Source: Desulfobacterales bacterium (GTDB lineage Bacteria > Desulfobacterota > Desulfobacteria > Desulfobacterales > UBA2174_A). Taken from it: DNA of 10,497 nt. Where the stretch lies: assembly GCA_025454075.1 (NCBI GenBank), contig JALOPD010000209.1, positions 1 through 10,497 on the forward strand, in the 5' to 3' direction. Position numbers and translations under genes: made by a program. This document shows positions 1 to 6,331 of the stretch, piece after piece. Every line of letters starts with the position of its first letter. The stretch's first letter is position 1. Below the pieces are notes generated by a model that did not search any database, was not told the DNA's origin, and saw only the letters and a list, made by a program, of their open reading frames with translations.

Positions 1-1503
1 GGTGCTGGGGCTGAGGATGAAGATGGGGTTGGGGTCGCTGTCGAACAGCGTGCGGTATTTTTCCTCGGATCGGGCCACTTGCTCCTGCAGCGTTGCGTTT
101 TCGATGGCCGCTGCAATGCGGTTGCCGATCACCTCCAGCACGTTTTTCAGGTGCGGTGAAAATTGTTGGGGCTGCTTACGGCCGATGCGGATCACGCCGA
201 GGCTGCGGTTCTCCTTGGAAAGGATCGGGATGTAGGCCAGGGCGTGCAGGCGTTCGTCCTCCAGCAGGCGAATCTCGTCGAAGCAGCCGCCCGGCAGCTC
301 TTCCAGCGTGGTGAACCCGCCGCTTTGGGCCGCCTGGTGGACCGCGCTGTCCGGGTCGGCGACCGGCAGGAGGCGGCAGGCATCCGCCGACAGGCCGAGC
401 CCGTGTTTCAGGTGATACCGGCCGTCGTCTCCCAGAAGAAAAAGGCAGATCCCGTCCGCGCGCACCAGCTGCTTGAGTTCGGCCAGGGCGGCGCGGATGC
501 GCTCGTCCAGGCCGCCGGGCGCGTTCAGCGCCGAGTGAATGGAAACCAGGGCGCTCAATTCCGCCGTGTGACGCTCCCGCTCTTCCTCCGCGCGCTTGTC
601 GTCGGTTTTGTCCCAAAGGGTTTCGATGGCGCCGACGATGCGGCCTTCCGGGGACTTGATGGGGGCGGCCGTGAACCAGCACCATGTTCCGCCTTGCCCC
701 AGGTGGGGGAAAAACCCCTCGGCCTCGTAGGCGTCCTCTATGAGGGCGGACTTGCGCCACGTGTTCCCGTAGAGCCGGCGGATTTCCTCCTCCTCGGTCT
801 GAGCGAGGATGACGTCCGCCATCGTCGGCCGCGGGCTTCCATAGAAGGGGGCCCACTGGCGGTCGGTGCCGATCTGCCGGCTTGCCGGGAGGCCCGTCAA
901 CTTCTCGAGGGCTCGGTTCCAGTGCGTCAGCATATGGTTCTGATTGATCACGAACGTCGGGATGGTGCTGCCCTCGATGATCTGGTACAGGGTGCGTTCC
1001 TTGCCTACGAGCTCTATTTCGATTTCACGCGAGCGGCGGTTGCGGCGCTCGATGATGGTGGCAAAGCGGTCCATCACCCGGTTTAAAAAATCGGCCAGCC
1101 GCTCCGGGTGGTGTTTGACGGACTCCAGCTCACGGCAGGATTCGATCTTGACCTTGCCGACCATCAGGAAATCCCGGATGGCCCTGGCCTCGAAGTGGTC
1201 GATCAGCCTCAGCGCGGGCGGCTTCGTGTCCCGGAGGGTTTCGATGATGGCGTGGCTGTTGGTCAGCTCCAGCAGGGTCTCCAGGCGGTCCAGGCGGAAG
1301 AGGTCCGTGTAGTCCGCGAAGGTCGGGATGTTGAGGGCGCGCGCGTACCGGATGCCGTCGGCGTCCTGGTTGATGTCGGCCACCCCGAGGATCTCAGGGC
1401 GCTGCCCGGCGAAAACGGCGTCCGTCAGGAATTCCAGAAAGGCCCTGCAGGCCCGGCCGCCGCCGACAATCGCTATGCTGGATCCCAAGAACTGACGGAT
1501 CAT
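1..1503 (-). CDS. Rossmann-PAS-GAF-PAS signal sensor, probably a histidine kinase (C-terminus beyond window)
   Basis: A continuous reading frame of 501 codons starts at the ATG at 1503 and runs off the left edge. Residues 9-110 resemble a nucleotide-binding Rossmann fold: a beta strand then a glycine-rich turn (SIAIVGGGRACRAF), followed by a VADIN strand end. Residues about 170-300 form a PAS domain (STIPTFVINQNHMLTHWN, then WFTAAPIKSPEGRIVGAIET and a WDKTD linker). Residues about 305-470 form a GAF domain (ADGICLFLLGDDGRYHL; LAYIPILSKENRSLGVIRIG). A second PAS begins near 480 (SEEKYRTLFDSDPNPIFIL). No membrane segment or signal peptide is visible, so it should be cytoplasmic. Proteins of this layout usually end in HisKA/HATPase_c or a diguanylate cyclase; the output domain is not visible here, so 'kinase' is inference. 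It starts 7 bases after the antiporter stop, which implies co-transcription. The ribosome site (GTGAGAAAG) is weak, so coupling to the upstream gene is plausible. Confidence 0.85.
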   Translation of the reverse strand, partial: MIRQFLGSSIAIVGGGRACRAFLEFLTDAVFAGQRPEILGVADINQDADGIRYARALNIPTFADYTDLFRLDRLETLLELTNSHAIIETLRDTKPPALRLIDHFEARAIRDFLMVGKVKIESCRELESVKHHPERLADFLNRVMDRFATIIERRNRRSREIEIELVGKERTLYQIIEGSTIPTFVINQNHMLTHWNRALEKLTGLPASRQIGTDRQWAPFYGSPRPTMADVILAQTEEEEIRRLYGNTWRKSALIEDAYEAEGFFPHLGQGGTWCWFTAAPIKSPEGRIVGAIETLWDKTDDKRAEEERERHTAELSALVSIHSALNAPGGLDERIRAALAELKQLVRADGICLFLLGDDGRYHLKHGLGLSADACRLLPVADPDSAVHQAAQSGGFTTLEELPGGCFDEIRLLEDERLHALAYIPILSKENRSLGVIRIGRKQPQQFSPHLKNVLEVIGNRIAAAIENATLQEQVARSEEKYRTLFDSDPNPIFILSPST

Positions 1504-1510
1504 GTCTTTC

Positions 1511-2977
1511 TCACTTCATAAAGAAGACCAGGGTGACGAGGGCGAAACAGGGGATCAGGAAGACCAGTGCGTACTTTACGACATACCCGAAAAAACTCGG
1601 CATTTTCGTCCCGGCCTCCTCGGCAATGGAGCGCACCATGAAGTTGGGGGCGTTGCCGATGTAGCTGCAGGCGCCGAAAAAGACCGCGCCGGCCGAGATG
1701 GCCGCCAGGTATTCCGGCAGTTCCCCCATCAGGTGCGTCACGCTCACGGCCTCGGGCACGCCCGGGTAGAAGCTGCCGAGCGCCGTGCTGAAAAAGGTCA
1801 GGTAGGTGGGGGCGTTGTCCAGGAAGGCCGACAGGGCGCCGGCGGCCCAGAAATAGTGGGCGGGCTGGTTGACGGCTTTGATGAGAAACGCCATGGCGCC
1901 GTTCGGGCCCGCCTTCAGGATCAGCAGGCAGGGCAGCATGGTGATGAAGATGCCGATGAAAAGCAGCGCCACCTCGACGATCGGCGCCCAGGTGAAATTG
2001 TTGTCCTCGCGCACGTCCACGCGCGTGGTCAGCAGCGACAGGGCGCCGATGACGATCAGCAGCCCGTCGCGGACCCAGTCCTGGAGGCCGCGGTGGACGC
2101 CGAGGGTGTCGACCTCCCCCCAGTTCACAACGCCGCTCATGAGCACGGCGCCGACGATCCCCGCCAGGAGAAGAAAATTGTGGGTGCCTTCCAGCTTGAG
2201 GGGCTCCTTGGGCCCCTTGGACGGGCGGTCCTTGGCGCCCTCCTTGCGGTAGTTGTAGGAATCCAGGATGAAATAGGCCGTCAGCAGCAGCCCCACGACC
2301 AGCAGCATGTGCGGCAGGATCTTCAACGTCCAGAAAAACGAGACCCCGTGCAGGAACCCGAGAAACAGCGGCGGGTCGCCGAGCGGCGTCAGGCTGCCGC
2401 CGACGTTGGCCACCAGGAAGATGAAGAACACCACCATGAAGGCGCGGTTCTTGCGATAAGCGTTGGCCCGCAAAAAGGGCCGGATGAGCAGCATGGCTGC
2501 GCCCGTGGTGCCCATCCAGGAGGCGATCGCGGTGCCGATCAGCAGCATCAGGGTGTTGACGACGGGCGTGCCCCGCAGCGAGCCGCGCAGCAGGATGCCG
2601 CCGGAAACCGTGTAGAGGGACCAGAGCAGGATGATGAAGGGGACATAGTCCGCCAGGATGATGTGGACGATTTCGTGGGCGGCGGTGCCGCCGAAAGCGA
2701 TCAGGAACGGGACGGCCATGGCGGCCGCCCAGAAGATCGAGACCTTGCCGTAGTGGTGATGCCAGAAGTTGGGCAGCGCCAGGGGCATCAGCGCAATCGA
2801 CAGCAGCATGCCGGCAAAGGGGATGCTGCTCCAGATGGGGAGCAGTTCGCCGAGATCGTGCGGTGCGGAAGCGGCAGCCGCCTGGGCCGTCGCCGCGTGA
2901 ACCAACGCGGCGGTCACCGGGAGAAACATCACAATCGAAAGACCCGCCGGCACACCCAACGATAGAAACCGTTTCAT
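1511..2977 (-). CDS. Ion-transporter superfamily membrane protein (sodium:proton antiporter / putative citrate transporter type)
   Basis: This is a 488-residue polytopic protein. Its first 35 residues are a hydrophobic export signal or first membrane span ending in an Ala-rich stretch. About 11 further hydrophobic segments follow, split by a basic cytoplasmic loop (residues 241-263, KEGAKDRPSKGPKEPLK). Conserved-looking motifs occur as two related halves: WMGTTGAAMLLIRP (154-167) with ANVGGSLTPLGDPP (190-203), and ALSAFLDNAPTYLTF (381-395) with ACSYIGNAPNFMV (436-448). These are the helix-break motifs of the ion-transporter superfamily (ArsB/NhaD/CitM), and the whole resembles the group annotated as sodium:proton antiporter or 'putative citrate transport'. 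The transported substrate cannot be read from the sequence. The ATG at 2977 was chosen because AGAAAGGG lies upstream at suitable spacing and it gives a proper N-terminal signal; a longer start at 3040 would put hydrophilic residues before it. It is the first gene of the leftward pair with the PAS/GAF sensor. Confidence 0.88.
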   Translation of the reverse strand: MKRFLSLGVPAGLSIVMFLPVTAALVHAATAQAAAASAPHDLGELLPIWSSIPFAGMLLSIALMPLALPNFWHHHYGKVSIFWAAAMAVPFLIAFGGTAAHEIVHIILADYVPFIILLWSLYTVSGGILLRGSLRGTPVVNTLMLLIGTAIASWMGTTGAAMLLIRPFLRANAYRKNRAFMVVFFIFLVANVGGSLTPLGDPPLFLGFLHGVSFFWTLKILPHMLLVVGLLLTAYFILDSYNYRKEGAKDRPSKGPKEPLKLEGTHNFLLLAGIVGAVLMSGVVNWGEVDTLGVHRGLQDWVRDGLLIVIGALSLLTTRVDVREDNNFTWAPIVEVALLFIGIFITMLPCLLILKAGPNGAMAFLIKAVNQPAHYFWAAGALSAFLDNAPTYLTFFSTALGSFYPGVPEAVSVTHLMGELPEYLAAISAGAVFFGACSYIGNAPNFMVRSIAEEAGTKMPSFFGYVVKYALVFLIPCFALVTLVFFMK

Positions 2978-3156
2978 GAGGCTTGACCCTTTCTGCCGAA
3001 GCGCTGTAAATTTCAAAACAGCCGGCGGAGCCGCTCCCAAGCCATACCAAACTCTTTATTATTTAAAAAGATTTTTTTATCTGATATCCATTTAAAACGG
3101 GATCGCAAAACCGGTCGCTTCGACGGCAACGAGCGATTGCGGAAAGGAGGAGTGGG
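2978..3156. promoter_or_regulatory. Divergent intergenic promoter region with AT-rich core
   Basis: This region separates the leftward antiporter operon from the rightward redox operon, so both promoters should lie here. An AT-rich core at about 3051-3098 stands out against GC-rich flanks and holds several runs resembling -10 boxes (TTATTATTTAAAAA; CATTTAAAAC). A small inverted repeat AGAT-T(n)-ATCT lies near 3069-3082. I could not choose one clear -35/-10 pair for either direction. A very strong ribosome-binding site (AAAGGAGG, 3143-3150) precedes the rightward gene by 6 bases. Confidence 0.45.
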
Positions 3157-3732
3157 ATGAAAACGCTTCGGGTGGTCTTTTACCTTGCTATCTGGCTGGG
3201 GGCGACCTTCGGCCTTGCCGCCGCGGCCGAGAGCCAGGCGCCCGCCGAAGGGGCGCCCTTGCCGGAGTTCACGCTGCCGGCGCCCAAGGATGCCGCTCAC
3301 GGCGCTTATCTGGGGGTAAGCGGCAAGAAGGAGTTCACGGTGGCCGACATCAAGGCCGAGGTGGTGATCATCGAGATCTTCAACATGTACTGACCGCACT
3401 GCCAGAGGGAGGCTCCTTCTATCAACGAGGCCTACCGGAAAATCGAGAGCAACCCGAACTTCAAGGGCAAGGTCAAGATGATCGGCATCGGTGTCGGCAA
3501 CTCGGCTTTCGAGGTCGATTATTTCAAGAAAAACTACAACGTGCCGTTTCCGCTTTTTCCGGACCCGGACTTCAAGATCCACAAGCTGGTGGGGGAGGTT
3601 CGGACGCCTTACTTTATCGGTTTGAAAAGTCAGAAAGGAGCCGCCCCCAAGGTGTATTATTCCAAGCTCGGCGGCGCCAACGACGCGGAGGAGCTGCTCA
3701 ACAAGCTGCTGGCCGACGCGGGGCTGCAGTGA
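3157..3732 (+). CDS. Secreted thioredoxin-like selenoprotein (Sec-Pro-His-Cys active site), UGA read as selenocysteine
   Basis: Read through the TGA at 3391-3393, this is one 191-residue protein. Residues 1-24 are a Sec-type signal peptide ending in Ala-Ala-Ala. Residues 34-45 ([12 protein letters not shown]) and 69-82 form the thioredoxin/TlpA-like beta strand leading to the active site EIFNMY-Sec79-Pro80-His81-Cys82. The frame continues as [15 protein letters not shown] and [15 protein letters not shown]. The conserved cis-proline is probably Pro151 in VRTPYFIG, and the protein ends in ADAGLQ. The TGA replaces exactly the attacking Cys of a CxxC redox motif, and coding character is unbroken on both sides, which argues against a pseudogene. 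A hairpin with a G-containing apical loop follows the TGA at SECIS distance. The start has a strong AAAGGAGG site. Family knowledge: such proteins are extracytoplasmic thiol:disulfide reductases or peroxiredoxin partners. The next gene, 9 bases downstream, is a secreted peroxiredoxin, so reducing it is a reasonable guess. The sel genes needed for Sec insertion are not in this window. Confidence 0.9.
3404..3420 (+). promoter_or_regulatory. Candidate bacterial SECIS hairpin downstream of the Sec UGA
   Basis: AGAGGGA (3404-3410) pairs with TCCTTCT (3414-3420) as a 7-bp stem with one G-U pair, and the loop is GGC (3411-3413). The apical loop starts 18 bases after the TGA. Known bacterial SECIS elements have a short stem, at least one G among the first loop bases, and a UGA-to-loop distance of roughly 16-37 bases, so this fits. 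It lies inside the coding sequence, as expected for SelB-dependent decoding in bacteria. The assignment is by hand folding only. Confidence 0.7.
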
Positions 3733-3741
3733 GGAGAAAAA

Positions 3742-4302
3742 ATGAAAACGATCATGGTCGGATTCGCCGTGATGATGGCATTGCTGATCGCCCCCGCCTG
3801 GGCGGGGGCGCAGACACTGAAGGACATGCTCTACGACCCCGGGGTGCTCAAGCCGATCGACAGCACGCTGAAGGTCAAGGTGGGGCAGACGGCCCCTGAT
3901 TTCACGCTGCCTGCGATCTCCGGCGAAAAGGTGCGCCTGAGCCAGTACCGGGGCAAAAAGAACGTCGTGATTTCCTTCGTGCCGGCGGCCTTCACGCCGG
4001 TGTGCTCGGATCAGTGGCCCGGCTACAACATGGCGCGCGGCCTGTTCGAGCAGCACGACGCGATCCTGCTCGGCATCACCGTGGACAGCATCCCCACGCT
4101 GTCGGCCTGGCTGTCGGATTTCTGGCCCCACGGTGCGGTCGCCTCCAAATACGGGCTGCTTCGAAAGGATGGGGTTGCCGAGCGGGCGCTGATCTTCATC
4201 GACAAGAAGGGCGTCATCCGGGACATCGTGGTTTCCGACATCAACAAGCGTCCCGATTTGGAGAAATGCGCCATAGGCTTGGACAAGCTGGACAAGAAAT
4301 AA
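3742..4302 (+). CDS. Secreted thiol peroxiredoxin (AhpC/TSA, PrxQ/AhpE-like)
   Basis: This is a 186-residue peroxiredoxin that would reduce H2O2 or organic hydroperoxides. Residues 1-23 are a signal peptide (hydrophobic core, then AWAGA before Gln24), so it acts outside the cytoplasm. The redoxin fold begins at VGQTAPDFTLPAISGEKV (47-64). The peroxidatic site is intact: Pro81-Ala-Ala-Phe-Thr85-Pro-Val-Cys88, matching PxxxTxxC. Arg148 in ERALIFID is the usual active-site arginine. Cys176 near the C-terminus is the only other Cys and could act as resolving residue, but its position is not that of a classical 2-Cys enzyme. The peroxidatic residue is Cys (TGC), not Sec. The ATG follows GAGGAGAAAAA, and the stop of the selenoprotein gene overlaps this ribosome site, so the two are translated from one message. 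The likely reductant is the neighbouring selenothioredoxin (inference). Confidence 0.9.
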   Translation: MKTIMVGFAVMMALLIAPAWAGAQTLKDMLYDPGVLKPIDSTLKVKVGQTAPDFTLPAISGEKVRLSQYRGKKNVVISFVPAAFTPVCSDQWPGYNMARGLFEQHDAILLGITVDSIPTLSAWLSDFWPHGAVASKYGLLRKDGVAERALIFIDKKGVIRDIVVSDINKRPDLEKCAIGLDKLDKK

Positions 4303-4375
4303 GGGAGTCAAGCGCTCGAGGGAGTAAAGGCGAATCCCCATTCCCCGATAAGGTTGTCCCGATAAAACCCAAATA

Positions 4376-4421
4376 AAAAAATCAGTGCATGCCCCTCCCA
4401 AGGGGCACGCACTGATTTTTT
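4376..4421. terminator. Bidirectional intrinsic terminator between convergent genes
   Basis: The left arm (4376-4396) and right arm (4401-4421) pair over 21 positions with one A-C mismatch around the tetraloop CCCA. The outer pairs are A6/T6 runs, so either strand yields a GC-rich stem followed by a U tract. It ends the rightward redox operon and the leftward PA2779-family gene. The TAA stop of that leftward gene (4420-4422) lies partly within the right arm. Confidence 0.9.
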
Positions 4422-4839
4422 AGCGGTGCTTCTTGGTGAAGGGGAACACGCTGGTGTAGCCCAGGATGTCGGTGATCAGCAGGATGATGAAGACGATCAG
4501 CAAGGTGCCGACGACGATCCCCAGTGCGCCTACGTCGCCGCCGGCGGGAAGGCTTTCGACCCTGTCGGCCAGCCGCACCGCCTCGGCATCCGACAGGGCT
4601 GCGGCGCGCGCCCGTGCTTCCTGGGGGTCGATGCCCTGTTGGGCGAGGGCCGCCTGGATGTCCTCCCGGGCCATCAGGTTGCGGACCAGTTCGCGCGCGT
4701 TCTGGACGCGGGTCCCATCCAGGACGGTTTCGGTGCCGACCAGGGCGGCCATGGCGGCCTGATGCGGCCCGGAAATCATGAAAACATACACGGCGAGAAC
4801 AAGACTGACAGGTCTGGCGATGCGGTAGATTCTTTTCAT
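4420..4839 (-). CDS. PA2779-family small membrane protein
   Basis: This 139-residue protein has an N-terminal hydrophobic segment (11-31; signal peptide or anchor, ending HQAAMAA). A charged helical middle (residues 43-97) carries ARELVRNLMAREDIQAAL, QQGIDPQEARARAAALSDAEA and RLADRVESLPAGGD. A second membrane helix (103-124) and the tail TDILGYTSVFPF-TKKHR complete it. This order matches the PA2779 family of uncharacterised proteins, including the 'GIDPxEAxxRxxxLxDxE' and 'LPAGGD' stretches. In Pseudomonas the family gene sits next to a C39-like peptidase/TPR gene (PA2778); no such partner is in this window. Function is unknown. The start is supported by GGGAGGAAG nine bases upstream. The gene is convergent with the redox operon and shares its terminator. 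Confidence 0.85.
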   Translation of the reverse strand: MKRIYRIARPVSLVLAVYVFMISGPHQAAMAALVGTETVLDGTRVQNARELVRNLMAREDIQAALAQQGIDPQEARARAAALSDAEAVRLADRVESLPAGGDVGALGIVVGTLLIVFIILLITDILGYTSVFPFTKKHR

Positions 4840-5066
4840 GAGATTCTTCCTCCCCTTCCTTTGTCGGCGATGGATGCCGTTTGACGCCGCCGTCTTTCGC
4901 CCGCTGTTTTAATCCATAATATTGCGGCCTCGTGCAATGAGCCATCCTAACTATTAAAGACTCCTCAGTCAACGCCCTGCTGCCGCTCTGCCACCGGTTC
5001 CGTCCGCAGTCAATCGGCGTAGATTTGAAAAACTTCAGAAATCACGTACAGGCTGTCAATTTACGC

Positions 5067-5095
5067 AAAAGGCCGAGCTGTTTTTCAACTCGGCC
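5067..5095 (-). terminator. Intrinsic terminator of the lipoprotein / small membrane protein operon
   Basis: On the minus strand GGCCGAGTTG pairs with CAGCTCGGCC (10 bp, one T-G wobble) around an AAAAA loop, followed directly by TTTT (5070-5067). It lies about 20 bases past the stop of the 33-residue ORF and points the same way. Confidence 0.85.
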
Positions 5096-5116
5096 CTCTG
5101 CTGAAGTTTTATTTGG

Positions 5117-5218
5117 TTAAGCGGATTTCTTGTCTCTGTCCTTACAAACCGTTATGCCGATCCACACCGTAAGAGCCATTCCCGCCGAAATCGCCAAGAT
5201 TCCAAGGATAATTTCCAT
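5117..5218 (-). CDS. 33-residue single-span membrane protein
   Basis: An ATG at 5218 opens a 33-codon frame: MEIILGILAISAGMALTVWI for the first 20 residues, then a short stretch ending in the charged tail KDRDKKSA. One membrane helix covers residues 3-24, and the tail is positive, which suggests a cytoplasmic C-terminus. The ribosome site AAGGAAGG overlaps the stop codon of the lipoprotein gene just upstream (16-base gap), and an intrinsic terminator follows, so the ORF sits inside a complete transcription unit. No family is recognised. Small hydrophobic proteins of this kind often modulate a membrane partner, but nothing here names the partner. Confidence 0.6.
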   Translation of the reverse strand: MEIILGILAISAGMALTVWIGITVCKDRDKKSA

Positions 5219-5234
5219 AGTCGGTCGACCTTCC

Positions 5235-5606
5235 TTAAATCTTTACACGCTCTAAATTTTCCGTCTCGCCGTCGTGCTCGAATTTCAGCATGAACGATTT
5301 CCCGGTGTCGTCCCACACTCGGGAAAGTTTCCATTCCTTCTCCCCCAAGCTCGTGTCTGAAATACGGAGGATGTAGTTGTCCGATGTGAGCGGTTTCATC
5401 GTGACCGATAGCGTTTTGTCGCCGACAACGATTGTGGTTTTATCACTGCTGAAATTGATGGTAACTTTTTGCTTCGTCGATGGGTTTTGCCATGCACCGC
5501 TGAGGTTGGACATGTCGTTGCCGCCCGAATCGCCGCAGCCGGATACCATCAAAGCCACCGCAACAACGATCAGCAGCCACCAGGGGATCATTTTTGCCCT
5601 TCTCAT
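5235..5606 (-). CDS. Small lipoprotein of unknown function
   Basis: This 123-residue protein begins MRRAK, followed by a hydrophobic core (7-20) and the lipobox VSG-Cys24, a signal peptidase II site. Gly-Asp after the Cys would favour the outer membrane by E. coli rules, which may not apply here. The mature part (about 100 residues) is rich in short beta-like strands (KVTINFSSDKTTIVVGD; SVTMKPLTSDNYILRIS; SFMLKFEHDGETENLERV), suggesting a small beta-sandwich or barrel with one leading tryptophan (LSGAWQNP). No known family is recognised. The first ATG is chosen because GGAGG lies 6 bases upstream; a second ATG at 5591 also has a ribosome site. The gene has lower GC than its surroundings. It is followed by the 33-residue membrane ORF and a terminator. 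Confidence 0.8.
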   Translation of the reverse strand: MRRAKMIPWWLLIVVAVALMVSGCGDSGGNDMSNLSGAWQNPSTKQKVTINFSSDKTTIVVGDKTLSVTMKPLTSDNYILRISDTSLGEKEWKLSRVWDDTGKSFMLKFEHDGETENLERVKI

Positions 5607-5614
5607 TTTTGCCC
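5588..5614 (-). repeat. Tandem duplication of ribosome-site/start segment
   Basis: The 12-base unit GGGCAAAAATGA (minus strand) occurs twice with a 15-base period, at 5603-5614 and 5588-5599. Each copy carries a purine-rich ribosome site and an in-frame ATG of the lipoprotein gene. The upstream copy has the stronger GGAGG. Confidence 0.85.
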
Positions 5615-5655
5615 TCCTGTCAGTTTCGATTATTGGTCACCGCCCCATTTCCCGT

Positions 5656-5684
5656 ATTTTCTTTTGAGACACAAATAAAGTCAA
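5656..5684 (-). promoter_or_regulatory. Candidate sigma70-type promoter of the lipoprotein operon
   Basis: On the minus strand TTGACT (5684-5679) and GAAAAT (5661-5656) are separated by exactly 17 bases, in an AT-rich stretch about 50-80 bases upstream of the lipoprotein start. The -35 match is good and the -10 match is moderate. Confidence 0.4.
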
Positions 5685-5689
5685 TCGTT

Positions 5690-6289
5690 ATTTTCTTCTA
5701 AAACTTTTATTTTGTATGTGATAACAAACATTTATGTTAACATGGAATATTTATGTAAGATTTCGTTAGCTAATTTAGTAGTAATTATTTCATGTAAAAT
5801 CATTTGGATGACGCCAAAGCCGATCCGGCAACCAAGCTGAGGGTGTCGACGTGTTGCCTCGAAGCCCGCACCATTGTTGCTCGGCGGAATTTATAAGAGG
5901 GGCCAAAATTTGGACTCGATTAAAAATGAACCATACCTGGGCGGGATCGGATTGCGATCGAAAGGCTCACGACGGTCGGATGAGGATGGCGATGGATTAG
6001 TCGAAACCAGCGGAATGCATTGAGCCCGCACCCGAAGTTGGGCCGGCCGTCAAACGATCAACGGGGATACGTTGTGTCTTCCTATCGGCGCGATGCCCAG
6101 GCCTGCGCCTCTTGCCGCACATGGCGGGTGGCCGCGTCCAAGCGTGTTGGGGATGCGGTGGGCGGCCGGAATCACCGCATCGTGGACGATCTCGTCGCCC
6201 GCCCAACGCCATTTCTGATACGGACTCACACCCGTCATCTGCATGCACATGGGGCCCCCCTCAAGATCCTTTCGCCGACGGGCCCCACC
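5690..6289. other. About 600 bases without a supportable gene
   Basis: The first part (to about 5810) is AT-rich and contains only promoter-like and palindromic sequence. From about 5820 onwards GC rises. Open frames exist on both strands (for example 6020-6763 plus and 6050-6295 minus), but their translations are rich in Arg, Pro, His and Ala with no recognisable motif, no convincing ribosome site and no hydrophobic core, as expected of random frames in GC-rich DNA. I see no tRNA, IS ends or terminal repeats. A decayed gene cannot be excluded. Confidence 0.5.
5734..5743. promoter_or_regulatory. Perfect 10-bp palindrome ATGTTAACAT, possible operator
   Basis: It lies in the AT-rich stretch (about 5640-5810) some 50 bases upstream of the candidate -35 box of the lipoprotein operon. 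Short palindromes arise often in AT-rich DNA, so a regulatory role is only possible. Confidence 0.2.
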
Positions 6290-6321
6290 GCGCACGCACG
6301 CCGAATGCGGCGAGCGTGCGC
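6290..6321 (-). terminator. Strong 3' hairpin downstream of the SWIB gene, lacking a U tract
   Basis: GCGCACGC (6290-6297) pairs with GCGTGCGC (6314-6321). After one A-A mismatch, CGCCG (6299-6303) pairs with CGGCG (6308-6312) around the loop AATG. This 13-bp structure starts about 10 bases past the SWIB stop codon. On the minus strand no T run follows, so it may stabilise the message end or mark a non-canonical terminator. Confidence 0.45.
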
Positions 6322-6331
6322 GGGAAGGGTT

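Noticed and set aside
163..1086. 307-codon plus-strand frame opposite the sensor gene
   Set aside because: The minus-strand frame shows clear PAS and GAF domains; the plus-strand translation shows nothing recognisable.
1500..3050. 516-codon open frame on the minus strand and a 487-codon frame on the plus strand (1502-2965)
   Set aside because: Translations are Arg/Gly/Pro- or Asp/Glu/Gln-rich without hydrophobic segments; they are other frames of the antiporter gene, whose own frame gives a clear membrane protein.
3391..3393. TGA as a true stop or nonsense mutation making the redoxin gene a pseudogene
   Set aside because: Coding quality is intact on both sides, the codon replaces exactly the redox-active Cys, and a SECIS-like hairpin follows.
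3013..4401. 462-codon frame antisense to the redox operon
   Set aside because: No recognisable motif. It lies opposite two well-supported genes and would read through the divergent promoter region.
4840..5066. Possible tRNA or small RNA gene
   Set aside because: No cloverleaf arms or T-loop consensus could be found; only promoter-like AT patches near 4910-4925.
6050..6295. 81-codon minus-strand frame as a possible gene remnant
   Set aside because: No family resemblance that I can defend and no good ribosome site.
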